The translations under genes were made by a program, and so were the position numbers. The notes under the pieces were generated by a model, which was given only the letters and a program-made list of their open reading frames with translations, did no database searches and was not told the origin of the DNA. Below, piece after piece: positions 32,252 through 39,576 of a stretch of 39,576 bases of DNA; position 1 is the first letter of the stretch; the number at the start of each line of letters is the position of its first letter. The DNA comes from RGIG4074 sp964615285 (lineage in GTDB: Bacteria > Bacillota > Clostridia > Christensenellales > Borkfalkiaceae): assembly GCA_964615285.1 (NCBI GenBank), contig CAZTND010000011.1, forward strand, positions 1 to 39,576, given 5' to 3'.

Positions 32252-34588
32252 ATGAAGAAATTGGTCCGGGAATATGAATTCGACGAGGAGGGGTTGCAAA
32301 AGGTGCGCGCGCTGGCGCGGGAACTGTCCCTGACGGAAACGGTGGTCAAATTGCTCTGCGCCCGCGGCGTGGATACGGCGGAAAAGATCCGCGCCTTTCT
32401 CTCTCCCTCCGAATCGCATTTCCTTTCTCCCTATCTGATGTCCGGCATGCAGGAGGCGGTCGGGCTCATCCGTCGCGCGCAGGAAGAGGGGTGGAACGTG
32501 GCGGTGTTCGGCGACTATGACGCCGACGGCATCTGCGCGGCCTCCGTCATGTACTATGCGCTCTCCGCGCTCGGCATCGAGCCGCATGTATTCATTCCCG
32601 AGCGCAGCGACGGTTACGGGCTCAGCATACAGGCGGTGGACAAGATCTTCGATGAATGCATTCCCGACCTCTTCATCACCGTGGACTGCGGCATTTCCAA
32701 CCGCAGGGAAGTGGAATATGTCAAGGAACAGGGGGCGTATGTCATCGTCACCGATCACCACGAACTGCCCGAAGAATTGCCCGACTGCGTCTGCGTCAAT
32801 CCCAAACTGCGGGACGACTATCCTTACGACAATCTCTGCGGCGCGGGGGTCGCCTTCAAACTCGCCTGCGCGCTGCTCGGCAAGGAGGCGTACGGGCTTT
32901 TGGATTTTGCCGCACTCGCCACGGTGGCGGACAGCGTGCCGCTGCTCGGCGAAAACCGCGACATCGTGTACGAGGGGCTGAAGCGCATTTCCGGGCAGCC
33001 CCGCCCCGCCTTCGCGGCACTTCTGGGCAAACAGCAGGGGGAGATCACGGCGCAGACGTTGGCGTTCACCGTCGCGCCCCGCATCAACGCGGCGGGCAGG
33101 ATGGGAGACGCGGCGAGCGCGCTCCGGCTCTTTTTGAGCTCCTCTCCCTCGGAAATTTACGATCTGGCGGTCAAACTGAACGAATACAACCTCCAACGCC
33201 AGCGCTGCTGCGACGAGCTCTATGAAAGCGCCAAGGCAAAGATCCGCAAAAAGGGCGCCTACGGCAGCGTCATCATGCTCTCGGACGAGGGGTGGAGTTC
33301 GGGGTTCGTCGGTATCGTGGCGGCGCGCATCGCCGAGGAATACTGCCGTCCCACGCTGCTCTTTGTCCGCAACGGCGACATGCTCAAAGGCAGCGCGCGG
33401 AGCATCGAAAGCGTCAACGTCTTCGATGCGCTACGGCACTGCGGCGAGTACATCGAAGAATTCGGCGGGCATGCGCAGGCGGCGGGCATCAACGTCCGCG
33501 CCGAAAATTTTGAAAAGCTCGAACGCGCGCTGGACGGGTACATCGGCAGGACGTACGCGCCCGAAGATTTCGTGCCGAAACTGTATGTCAGCGAGGAGAT
33601 CACTTCGGAATTTTCCCTACAGCTCGCCCACGAACTGAACGCGCTGGAACCGTACGGCGTGGGGCATAAAAAGCCGCTCTTCTATCTCACTGCCCGCAAT
33701 CTTTCCGCCCGGCCCGTCAAGAACAGATCCCCGCATCTGCTCATCAAGACCGATTACATCGATCTCATGTACTTCAACGGCGCCAAGTACACGCGGCTCA
33801 TCGAGAGCGACGTGGAAAAGCAGTTTGTGTTCGAATGCAACTGTTCGGTGTTCCGCGGGCGGGAATCGGTCAAGGGCTTTGTCCGGGACATTCTGTACGA
33901 CGGGAACAGCGGGGAAATTTCCCTTTGGCGCTTTTCCGCCGCGCTCGGCCGCCTGCGCGGAGAGGGTCCGGCTTTCGACGCGGCAAGCGTGCAGTATCTC
34001 TCCCGTGCGGCGTTGGACGACCTGATCCGCAAAAAGCGCGCGGAGAGCGCCTACGGCCTGTGCCTGGTGGCGTCCGACCCGCGCACCGTCCGCGCCTACG
34101 AGAGCGTGCGGGACATGGTGCCCGACCTCATCTATCCTTCGGCGCGCAACGTCGCCAACGTGCTCATCCTCTCGCCCGCCGCCGATGCCGATTTTTCGGA
34201 CTACCGGGACATCGTGTTTCTGGACCGTCCGTTCGATTTCAACCTGACGGGATTGAGCGGCAAGAACTGTTATGCCGCGCGCGACACCTTCGGCTCCGGG
34301 GAATTTCTGCATCTGGACGCCACGCGCGAGGGTCTGCTGGCGGTGTTCGCCGCCCTGCGCGCCCATGCGGGGGAACTGCGCGGCAGCAGCGTGGAAGAGA
34401 CCGCCGTGCTCGGCGGGGGGCTGGGCTTTTCGCTGGAAGAGTGCATGTTTGCGCTCTCCGTGTTCGAGGAGTTGGGGCTCATCGATTACGAAACGGGCAG
34501 GATCGTCGTCTATCGCGGCATACATGCCGATCTCAACGATTCTCCGCTCTACCGCCGCGTGACCGCGCTGCAGAACGCCGCAAAATAA
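32252..34588 (+). CDS. recJ: Single-stranded-DNA-specific exonuclease RecJ
   Basis: 778 residues from ATG 32252. DHH phosphoesterase domain with FGDYDADGICA, TVDCGISN and VTDHHELPEELP; DHHA1 domain with GGHAQAAGINV; then an OB domain and a long C-terminal extension of about 220 residues, as in Firmicutes RecJ. It is a 5'-to-3' exonuclease in recombination and repair. The frame is open to 32144, but the N-terminal Arg/Lys-rich extension is not family-like. Confidence 0.94.
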   Translation: MKKLVREYEFDEEGLQKVRALARELSLTETVVKLLCARGVDTAEKIRAFLSPSESHFLSPYLMSGMQEAVGLIRRAQEEGWNVAVFGDYDADGICAASVMYYALSALGIEPHVFIPERSDGYGLSIQAVDKIFDECIPDLFITVDCGISNRREVEYVKEQGAYVIVTDHHELPEELPDCVCVNPKLRDDYPYDNLCGAGVAFKLACALLGKEAYGLLDFAALATVADSVPLLGENRDIVYEGLKRISGQPRPAFAALLGKQQGEITAQTLAFTVAPRINAAGRMGDAASALRLFLSSSPSEIYDLAVKLNEYNLQRQRCCDELYESAKAKIRKKGAYGSVIMLSDEGWSSGFVGIVAARIAEEYCRPTLLFVRNGDMLKGSARSIESVNVFDALRHCGEYIEEFGGHAQAAGINVRAENFEKLERALDGYIGRTYAPEDFVPKLYVSEEITSEFSLQLAHELNALEPYGVGHKKPLFYLTARNLSARPVKNRSPHLLIKTDYIDLMYFNGAKYTRLIESDVEKQFVFECNCSVFRGRESVKGFVRDILYDGNSGEISLWRFSAALGRLRGEGPAFDAASVQYLSRAALDDLIRKKRAESAYGLCLVASDPRTVRAYESVRDMVPDLIYPSARNVANVLILSPAADADFSDYRDIVFLDRPFDFNLTGLSGKNCYAARDTFGSGEFLHLDATREGLLAVFAALRAHAGELRGSSVEETAVLGGGLGFSLEECMFALSVFEELGLIDYETGRIVVYRGIHADLNDSPLYRRVTALQNAAK

Positions 34589-34606
34589 ATTTATCGTTTT
34601 TCCCGT

Positions 34607-34635
34607 TTGATTTTTCAAAAATCGATTGATATATA
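34607..34635 (+). promoter_or_regulatory. Possible promoter upstream of rel
   Basis: TTGATT (34607-34612), 17-nt spacer, TATATA (34630-34635). The hairpin string of copy D lies in the transcribed leader. Confidence 0.45.
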
Positions 34636-34665
34636 TGTTGACCGCTCGCAGGTCGATGACCCGGG

Positions 34666-34830
34666 ATCCGGAAGGGGCGTTGTCCCTTTTGCGGGGATGC
34701 AAGGGCGGCGCCCTTTGGGAAAACAGCTTTCAAAAGCGGAGCGCCGCTCCGCGCAAAACGCGGGCATGCCCCGCATAAATCGCCCGAAGGGCGATGGGGA
34801 TGCAAGCCTGACGACTTGCTTAAAAAGTCC
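34666..34830. repeat. Hairpin-string repeat, copy D (recJ/rel intergenic)
   Basis: In order: GGAAGGGGC-GTT-GTCCCTTTT (about 34670-34690), AAGGGC-GGC-GCCCTT (34701-34715), linker AGCTTTCAAAAGCGGAGC, GCGGAGC-GCC-GCTCCGC (34736-34752), GCGGGCATGCCCCGC (imperfect, about 34760-34774), ATCGCCC-GAA-GGGCGAT (34779-34795), and a GCAAG/CTTGC pair near 34802-34819. The same elements in the same order occur in copy B. It would lie in the rel leader if the promoter at 34607 is used. No gene is supported in 34589-35076. Confidence 0.7.
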
Positions 34831-34933
34831 GAAGGATCAAAAGGCAAAAGCCTTGCTTACGGGAGGCAAAAGACCGCGAGACGGCGGGAAAGAACACAGG
34901 AGAGGGAGGTGAAGAAAGAGCATGTCACAGCTT

Positions 34934-35033
34934 NNNNNNNNNNNNNNNNNNNNNNNNNNNNNNNNNNNNNNNNNNNNNNNNNNNNNNNNNNNNNNNNNNN
35001 NNNNNNNNNNNNNNNNNNNNNNNNNNNNNNNNN
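34934..35033. other. Assembly gap before rel (overlap artefact)
   Basis: 100 N flanked by an identical 55-base sequence (34879-34933 and 35034-35088) that contains the rel ribosome-binding site and first codons. The contigs overlap and nothing is missing; the apparent duplication is not real. Confidence 0.9.
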
Positions 35034-35076
35034 AGACGGCGGGAAAGAACACAGGAGAGGGAGGTGAAGAAAGAGC

Positions 35077-37221
35077 ATGTCACAGCTTTTGGAAAAATTC
35101 AAAGAAAATTACTCCGCGGCGGACAACGAGATCCTGCTGAAGGCATATCATTTTGCCGAAAAGGCGCACGAGGGACAGAAGCGCGCTTCGGGCGAGCCCT
35201 ACTTCATCCATCCCTGCGCCGTGGCGGAGATATTGGTCGACCTGGGGCTGGACTGCGCCACGGTCACCGCCGCGCTCCTGCACGACATCGTGGAGGATAC
35301 GCCCGTCACGCCCGAACAGATCCAGCGGGAGTTCGGCGACGAGGTCATGAACCTCGTGAACGGCGTCACCAAGCTCGATAAGATCGTCTTCAAATCGCAC
35401 GAAGAGGAGGAGGCGGAAAACTTCCGCAAGATATTCGTCGCCATGGCGAAGGATATCCGCGTCATCATCATCAAGCTTGCCGACCGCCTGCACAACATGC
35501 GTTCCCTCAATTTCCTGAGCGAGGAGCGGCAGAAGCGCATGGCGCGCGAAACGCTGGACATCTTCTGTCCCATCGCGGGCAGGCTGGGTATCAGTCAGAT
35601 CAACTGCGAGCTCGAGGACCTCTCTCTGAAGTACCTCGACCCCGCCGCCTACGAGTACCTCATCGAACACATCAACCAGCAGCTCACCGAGCGCGAAGAG
35701 TTTGTGGCGTTCGTCGTGCAGGAGCTCAAAAAACTGCTCGAAGAGAGTAACATCAAGGGCGAGGTCTCGGGCAGGCCCAAGCACTTCTATTCCATCTATA
35801 AAAAGATGAAGAACAAGCACAAAAAGCTGGACGAGATCTACGACCTGACCGCCGTGCGCGTCATCGTGGGCACGATCACCGAGTGCTATGAGGTGCTGGG
35901 TAAGATCCATGAAAAGTGGAAGCCCATCCCGGGGCGCATCAAGGACTACATCGCCACGCCCAAGCCCAACATGTACCAGTCCCTGCACACCACGGTCATC
36001 ACCAACTTCGGACAGCCGTTCGAAATACAGATCCGCACGGTGGAAATGCACCGCACTGCCGAGTACGGTATCGCGGCGCACTGGAAGTACAAGGAAAAGG
36101 GCTCGGCCGCGGGCGCGGTCGGTAATTCCGACCAGCAGCTCAACTGGATCCGCGAGGCGATGGACTGGCAGGGGGGCGTCAAGGACTCCAAGGAGTTCAT
36201 GGACGCGCTCAAGACCGAACTCTACTCCACCGAACTGCTTGTCTTTACCCCGCAGGGCAAGGTCGTTTCCCTGCCCCTCGGCGCCACGCCCGTGGACTTT
36301 GCCTATGCCATCCACTCCGAAGTGGGCAACAAGTGCATGGGCGCCAAGGTCAACGGCAAGATCGTCGCGCTCAATTCCACGCTCGAAACGGGCGACGTGG
36401 TGGAGATCATCACTTCCCCCAACGCCAAAGGCCCGTCCTGGGACTGGCTGAAATTCGTCAAATCCTCCCCCGCGCGCGCCAAGATACGGCAGTACTTCAA
36501 GCACGCCATGAAGGAGGACAACATCCGCATCGGCAAGAACCTTCTGGAAGAGGAGGCGTCGCGGCGGGGGTACCGCCTGAGCGAACTTCTGACGGATGCC
36601 TCGTTCGCTACGGTCGCCGCCAAGTTTTCCTTCAACTCAACGGATGAAATGTATGCCTCCGTCGGTTACGGCGCGGTGGGGGTCAATCAGGTCCTCTTCC
36701 GCCTCATCGACTTCTACAACAAGGTCGTGCCCAAACCCGTGCCGCACAGCGAGGGGAGCGGCGGCCGCCGCAACGCGGGCAGCGTTGCCATCCGCGGTAT
36801 GAGCGGGCTTCTGATCCACTTTGCCGGCTGCTGTTCGCCCATTCCGGGCGACGAGATCGTCGGGTTTATCTCCCGCGGGCGGGGGGTGGTGGTGCACCGC
36901 AAGGACTGCCCCAACGTCCTCAACATCGACCGCGAGCGGCTGCAGCCCGCCGAATGGCTGCAGAGCGGGGAGAACGTGCGCTTCAACGCGCATGTCGAGG
37001 TGCGCGCCGCCGACCAGGGCGTCATCCTCTCCGTGGTGTCGAATGTCGCCGCGGACATGCGCCTCGCCATCACGTCGGTCAACGGCAGGCTGGACAAAAA
37101 CCGCTCCGCCGTCGTGGAGGTCTGCCTTTCCCTGACCAAGAAAGAGGACATAGAGACATTCATCAAAAAGGTCAAGGGCGATGCCCGTATTTTCGACGTA
37201 TACCGCACGACGGGCGCGTGA
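35077..37221 (+). CDS. rel: Bifunctional (p)ppGpp synthetase/hydrolase, RelA/SpoT family
   Basis: 714 residues. HD hydrolase domain with His45 (FIHPCAV), HD69-70 and ED73-74 (LLHDIVEDT), so hydrolysis is likely intact; synthetase domain with GRPKHFYSIYKKM and YDLTAVRVIV; TGS domain (VFTPQGKVVSLPLGATPVDFAYAIH); a zinc-finger/RIS region with HFAGCCSPIPGDEIVGF; and a C-terminal ACT domain. Makes and degrades the stringent alarmone at starved ribosomes. GGGAGGTG lies 10 nt before the ATG. No dtd gene follows, unlike many Firmicutes. Confidence 0.95.
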   Translation: MSQLLEKFKENYSAADNEILLKAYHFAEKAHEGQKRASGEPYFIHPCAVAEILVDLGLDCATVTAALLHDIVEDTPVTPEQIQREFGDEVMNLVNGVTKLDKIVFKSHEEEEAENFRKIFVAMAKDIRVIIIKLADRLHNMRSLNFLSEERQKRMARETLDIFCPIAGRLGISQINCELEDLSLKYLDPAAYEYLIEHINQQLTEREEFVAFVVQELKKLLEESNIKGEVSGRPKHFYSIYKKMKNKHKKLDEIYDLTAVRVIVGTITECYEVLGKIHEKWKPIPGRIKDYIATPKPNMYQSLHTTVITNFGQPFEIQIRTVEMHRTAEYGIAAHWKYKEKGSAAGAVGNSDQQLNWIREAMDWQGGVKDSKEFMDALKTELYSTELLVFTPQGKVVSLPLGATPVDFAYAIHSEVGNKCMGAKVNGKIVALNSTLETGDVVEIITSPNAKGPSWDWLKFVKSSPARAKIRQYFKHAMKEDNIRIGKNLLEEEASRRGYRLSELLTDASFATVAAKFSFNSTDEMYASVGYGAVGVNQVLFRLIDFYNKVVPKPVPHSEGSGGRRNAGSVAIRGMSGLLIHFAGCCSPIPGDEIVGFISRGRGVVVHRKDCPNVLNIDRERLQPAEWLQSGENVRFNAHVEVRAADQGVILSVVSNVAADMRLAITSVNGRLDKNRSAVVEVCLSLTKKEDIETFIKKVKGDARIFDVYRTTGA

Positions 37222-37253
37222 AGGCGGGACACAGTCAATAAAGGAGCAACATC

Positions 37254-37862
37254 ATGATTTCCGTTCATAAAATTCTGCCGTCCGGCTTTGCATCCAATTC
37301 CTATCTCGTTACGGCGGACGGCGAGACCGCCGTGGCGATCGACCCTTCGCAGCGCCGGGTCATCGACAAGGCAAAGGAGGCCGGGCTGAAAATCGTCGCC
37401 GTGCTGCTGACGCACGGGCATTTCGACCATGTGGGCGGCTGTTTCGACCTCTCTGCGGACGGCGTGCCCATCTACTGCGCTGCCGCCGAGGACGCCCTCA
37501 TGCACGGCGAAGATTCCATGTACCGCGAACACGGGGCGCCCATGCCCTCGTTCAAGACCATTTCCGTGCTCAACGGCGGGGATAAGATCTTTTTGGCGGG
37601 GATAGAGTTTTCTATCATTTCCACCCCCGGGCATACCGCGGGCAGCGTGACCTACCGCACCGGGAAATATCTCTTTACGGGCGACACCCTGTTTGAAATG
37701 AGCGTGGGGCGCACCGACCTTCCCACGGGGGATTGGCAGCAGCTCTGCGCCGGCGTGCGCAAGCTGTACGCCCTGGAGGGGGATTATACGGTGTTCCCCG
37801 GCCACGGCGACGACACCACGCTGCAGAACGAGCGGGAACATAATCCGTTTGTGCGGCCGTGA
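37254..37862 (+). CDS. MBL-fold metallo-hydrolase (glyoxalase II-like)
   Basis: 202 residues. The two-metal signature THGHFDHVGG near 53-62, then TPGHTAGSV, FTGDTLF and FPGHGDDTT. These short, domain-only proteins next to rel and hemZ in Clostridia are usually annotated as hydroxyacylglutathione hydrolase-like; the substrate is unproven. AAAGGAG precedes the ATG. 32 nt after rel and 10 nt before hemZ, so in one operon. Confidence 0.9.
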   Translation: MISVHKILPSGFASNSYLVTADGETAVAIDPSQRRVIDKAKEAGLKIVAVLLTHGHFDHVGGCFDLSADGVPIYCAAAEDALMHGEDSMYREHGAPMPSFKTISVLNGGDKIFLAGIEFSIISTPGHTAGSVTYRTGKYLFTGDTLFEMSVGRTDLPTGDWQQLCAGVRKLYALEGDYTVFPGHGDDTTLQNEREHNPFVRP

Positions 37863-37872
37863 AGGAGACGCC

Positions 37873-39255
37873 ATGACGATCAGCACAAACGCTCCCTTTC
37901 TGGAAAACGAACTGATGGACGTGGCGCGCCTCTTCCCCGACGACGGTCTGGCGGCGGGACACGTCTTTTCCTATGCGGACGGAACATATAAAAACACTTT
38001 CACCGCGGGCGACAAAACTTATGAATTTGAGGACACCATGCCCACGGCGAACGAGCTGGAGCAGAAACGCTATGCCAAGCGCTTCGCCAAACTTGCACTC
38101 TATCGTATACTCAAAGAGCGGCACGGCATGTCCATGCCCTGGGGCGCGCTGACGGGCATCCGTCCCACCAAGCTCGCCTACACCGAGCGGGCGGCGGGCA
38201 GGGACTGGCAAAAACTTTTCAGGGACATGGACGTGTCCGAAGAGAACATCCGGCTGACGGCGGACATCCTGCGCGCACAGGAGGGGATATACGAGCGGAG
38301 AGAGGGCAACTGCGACCTGTTCGTATCCGTGCCCTTCTGCCCGTCCAAGTGCATCTACTGTTCGTTCATCACCGCGGACATCCGCTATACCCGCAAATAC
38401 CTCGACGAGTACATGGAAAAGCTGTGTTTTGAGATCGCGGCGTCCGCGCCCCTCGTCGGCAACCTGCGCAGCGTCTATATCGGCGGCGGCACGCCCCTCG
38501 TGCTGGAAGCGGGGCATCTGAAAATGCTCCTCGACGCCGTTGCCCCTCTGCGCACGAACGGCTGCGAATACACCGTGGAGGCGGGGCGTCCCGACGTGTT
38601 CACCGCGGAAAAGCTGGAGCTCTTGCAGGCGTCCGGCGTGACGCGCATCTGCGTCAACCCGCAGAGCCTCTCCGACGCGACGCTCGGGCGCATCGGCCGC
38701 AAACACACGGCGAAAGACGTATACCATGCCTACGAAATGGCGAAAAAATATGATTTCGACATCAACATGGATCTCATCGCGGGGCTGACGGGGGAGAGCT
38801 ACGGGGAATTTGAAAGTTCCCTGCGCGCCGCCATCGCGCTCGCCCCCGCAAACATCACCGTGCACACCCTCTGCCTGAAAGCGGGCGCAAAGCTCAAAGA
38901 GGAGTGCGACCGTCTGGACGGCGGCGAGGTGCCGCGCATGGTGGACGCCTCCCGCGAGCTGCTGCGCGCGGCGGGGTACAAGCCCTATTACATGTATCGC
39001 CAGAAGTACCAGGCGGGCAACCGCGAAAACACGGGCTGGACCAAGCCCGGCAAGGCGTGCGTATATAACGTCGACATCATGGAGGAGGTCGCCGACAACC
39101 TTGCGGTCGGGGCGAACGCCGTCTCCAAAAAGGTGCATGCGGGCGAAAACCGCATCGAACGGTACGGCAGCCCGAAGGACTTCCGGACCTATTTCGACAA
39201 GATAGAGGACGTCATCGAAAAGAAAAAGAAACTTTTCGCGGGCGAACGCGCATAG
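37873..39255 (+). CDS. hemZ: Coproporphyrinogen dehydrogenase HemZ (radical SAM)
   Basis: 460 residues from ATG 37873 with GAAGGAG upstream. A Firmicutes-type N-terminal region (1-145, includes WGALTGIRPTK) precedes radical SAM Cys156-x3-Cys160-x2-Cys163 (CPSKCIYCSF), then YIGGGTPLVLE and the HemN-like C-terminal part (NTGWTKPGKACVYN). HemZ is related to HemN; activity in haem synthesis is debated for the group, and no other haem genes are visible here. Part of the rel-MBL-hemZ operon. Confidence 0.9.
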   Translation: MTISTNAPFLENELMDVARLFPDDGLAAGHVFSYADGTYKNTFTAGDKTYEFEDTMPTANELEQKRYAKRFAKLALYRILKERHGMSMPWGALTGIRPTKLAYTERAAGRDWQKLFRDMDVSEENIRLTADILRAQEGIYERREGNCDLFVSVPFCPSKCIYCSFITADIRYTRKYLDEYMEKLCFEIAASAPLVGNLRSVYIGGGTPLVLEAGHLKMLLDAVAPLRTNGCEYTVEAGRPDVFTAEKLELLQASGVTRICVNPQSLSDATLGRIGRKHTAKDVYHAYEMAKKYDFDINMDLIAGLTGESYGEFESSLRAAIALAPANITVHTLCLKAGAKLKEECDRLDGGEVPRMVDASRELLRAAGYKPYYMYRQKYQAGNRENTGWTKPGKACVYNVDIMEEVADNLAVGANAVSKKVHAGENRIERYGSPKDFRTYFDKIEDVIEKKKKLFAGERA

Positions 39256-39319
39256 CGCGCCTTGCGTTCTTTGGTCTTGACGATCCGATAAGTATTTTAA
39301 TGTTTCTTCCGATTATATT

Positions 39320-39430
39320 TTAGGGGTGACAGATTATTAAAACCCCTTTGCCGCCAGTTGGAACGCTCCGAATGTCGCCGCGGGCGTTTTTTTGTGCCAA
39401 ACTATTTGTGATGTTATTTTGCTGCCGCAT
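39320..39430 (-). pseudogene. 5' remnant of an IS200-type tnpA
   Basis: ATG at 39430 with GGAGG (39439-39443) 8 nt upstream. The first dozen residues, MRQQNNITNSLAQ, resemble the start of IS200 Y1 transposases (usual continuation Ser-Leu-Ala-His-x-Lys-Trp). The frame then runs into the hemZ terminator in antisense and stops at 39320 after 36 residues. The HUH and tyrosine motifs are absent, so no transposase is made. Confidence 0.5.
39361..39397 (+). terminator. Terminator of the rel-MBL-hemZ operon
   Basis: AACGCTC pairs with GGGCGTT (one G-T pair) around a GC-rich loop, followed by TTTTTTT (39387-39393). A weaker AGGGGT/ACCCCT hairpin precedes it at about 39322-39346. Confidence 0.6.
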
Positions 39431-39576
39431 TTTTATATCCTCCGATTGTGTTTTTATCTGACCGGCAGCTCTTTTTTATTTTACACAATCGGAGTTCTTC
39501 TGTCTGTCTCATCGGCAAAAGCCTTTCACTGAACCACGCGACTATCGCGTGGTTTTCTTTATACAAAAATGTTCAC
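39399..39576 (-). mobile_element. Truncated left end of an IS200/IS605-like element
   Basis: Three features typical of an IS200 left end, read leftward: a subterminal hairpin AACCACGCGA-CTA-TCGCGTGGTT (39532-39554), a leader with a long stem that hides the Shine-Dalgarno (39440-39451 with 39483-39494), and the beginning of tnpA. The rest of the element is lost at about 39399, right at the hemZ terminator. The outer tip lies within the last 20 nt or beyond the window. Confidence 0.6.
39440..39494 (-). promoter_or_regulatory. Shine-Dalgarno-sequestering hairpin of the IS200-like leader
   Basis: CTCCGATTGTGT (39440-39451) and ACACAATCGGAG (39483-39494) form a perfect 12-bp stem. The tnpA ribosome-binding site GGAGG (minus strand, 39439-39443) is almost wholly inside it, a known means of keeping IS200 transposase translation very low. 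Confidence 0.65.

Noticed and set aside
34879..35088. 55-bp direct repeat around the N-run before rel
   Set aside because: Contig-end overlap left in by scaffolding, not a biological repeat.
35080..36504. Minus-strand ORF of 474 codons opposite rel
   Set aside because: Shadow frame of a clear rel gene in GC-rich DNA; composition is His/Asp/Val/Leu-rich with no domain.

Overview
The window looks like a piece of a draft (probably metagenome-assembled) genome of an anaerobic, endospore-forming Clostridia member, with GC-rich, mostly C/G-ending codons. The evidence is a gerA-type spore germination operon, the order ruvC-ruvA-ruvB-queA-tgt-yajC-(TIGR04086)-scfA-scfB-secD-secF-recJ-rel-MBL-hemZ that is characteristic of Clostridia, a SCIFF peptide with its radical SAM maturase, DUF4250, and AGGAGG ribosome-binding sites with consensus sigma-A promoters. 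Christensenellales or a relative is a guess. There are no rRNA or tRNA genes that I can see.

Layout. 1-190: C-terminal end of an unidentified gene and its terminator. 190-632: no solid gene, but a near-consensus leftward promoter, an inverted repeat and a tiny ORF. 633-4421 (minus): gerAC/gerAB/gerAA. 4645-5241: unknown membrane protein. 5366-5539: remnant of a response-regulator receiver domain. 5678-6350 (minus): YqeY-like protein and DUF4250. 6441-11305 (plus): ROK glucokinase, alpha/beta hydrolase, fabK, fabZ, degV. 12085-15605: heterodimeric ABC exporter on an apparently leaderless mRNA. 15705-15985 (minus): possible small RNA. 16058-16279: DUF378. 16413-18410 (minus): class M sirtuin, zinc macrodomain and FMN-binding protein (protein ADP-ribosylation). 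18500-19138 (minus): NAD(P)-binding protein behind two operator-like palindromes. 19357-20905 (minus): argH, cut by a gap. 21017-39255 (plus): the long conserved housekeeping block (Holliday junction resolution, queuosine, Sec translocase, SCIFF, RecJ, stringent response, HemZ). 39399-39576: left end of a truncated IS200-like element.

How the genes work together. FabK and FabZ are successive steps of the fatty acid elongation cycle. RuvABC form one Holliday junction machine. QueA and Tgt are two steps of queuosine tRNA modification. YajC, SecD and SecF are accessory Sec translocase subunits. ScfB cross-links ScfA. SirTM would add and the macrodomain remove ADP-ribose.

The most unusual non-coding content is a family of strings of short hairpins, mostly with 3-nt loops, filling four intergenic regions (fabK/fabZ, degV/ABC, queA/tgt, recJ/rel). 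Arms differ between copies yet remain self-complementary. Two of the three 100-N gaps are flanked by identical sequence and are overlap artefacts: removing them leaves secD and rel intact.
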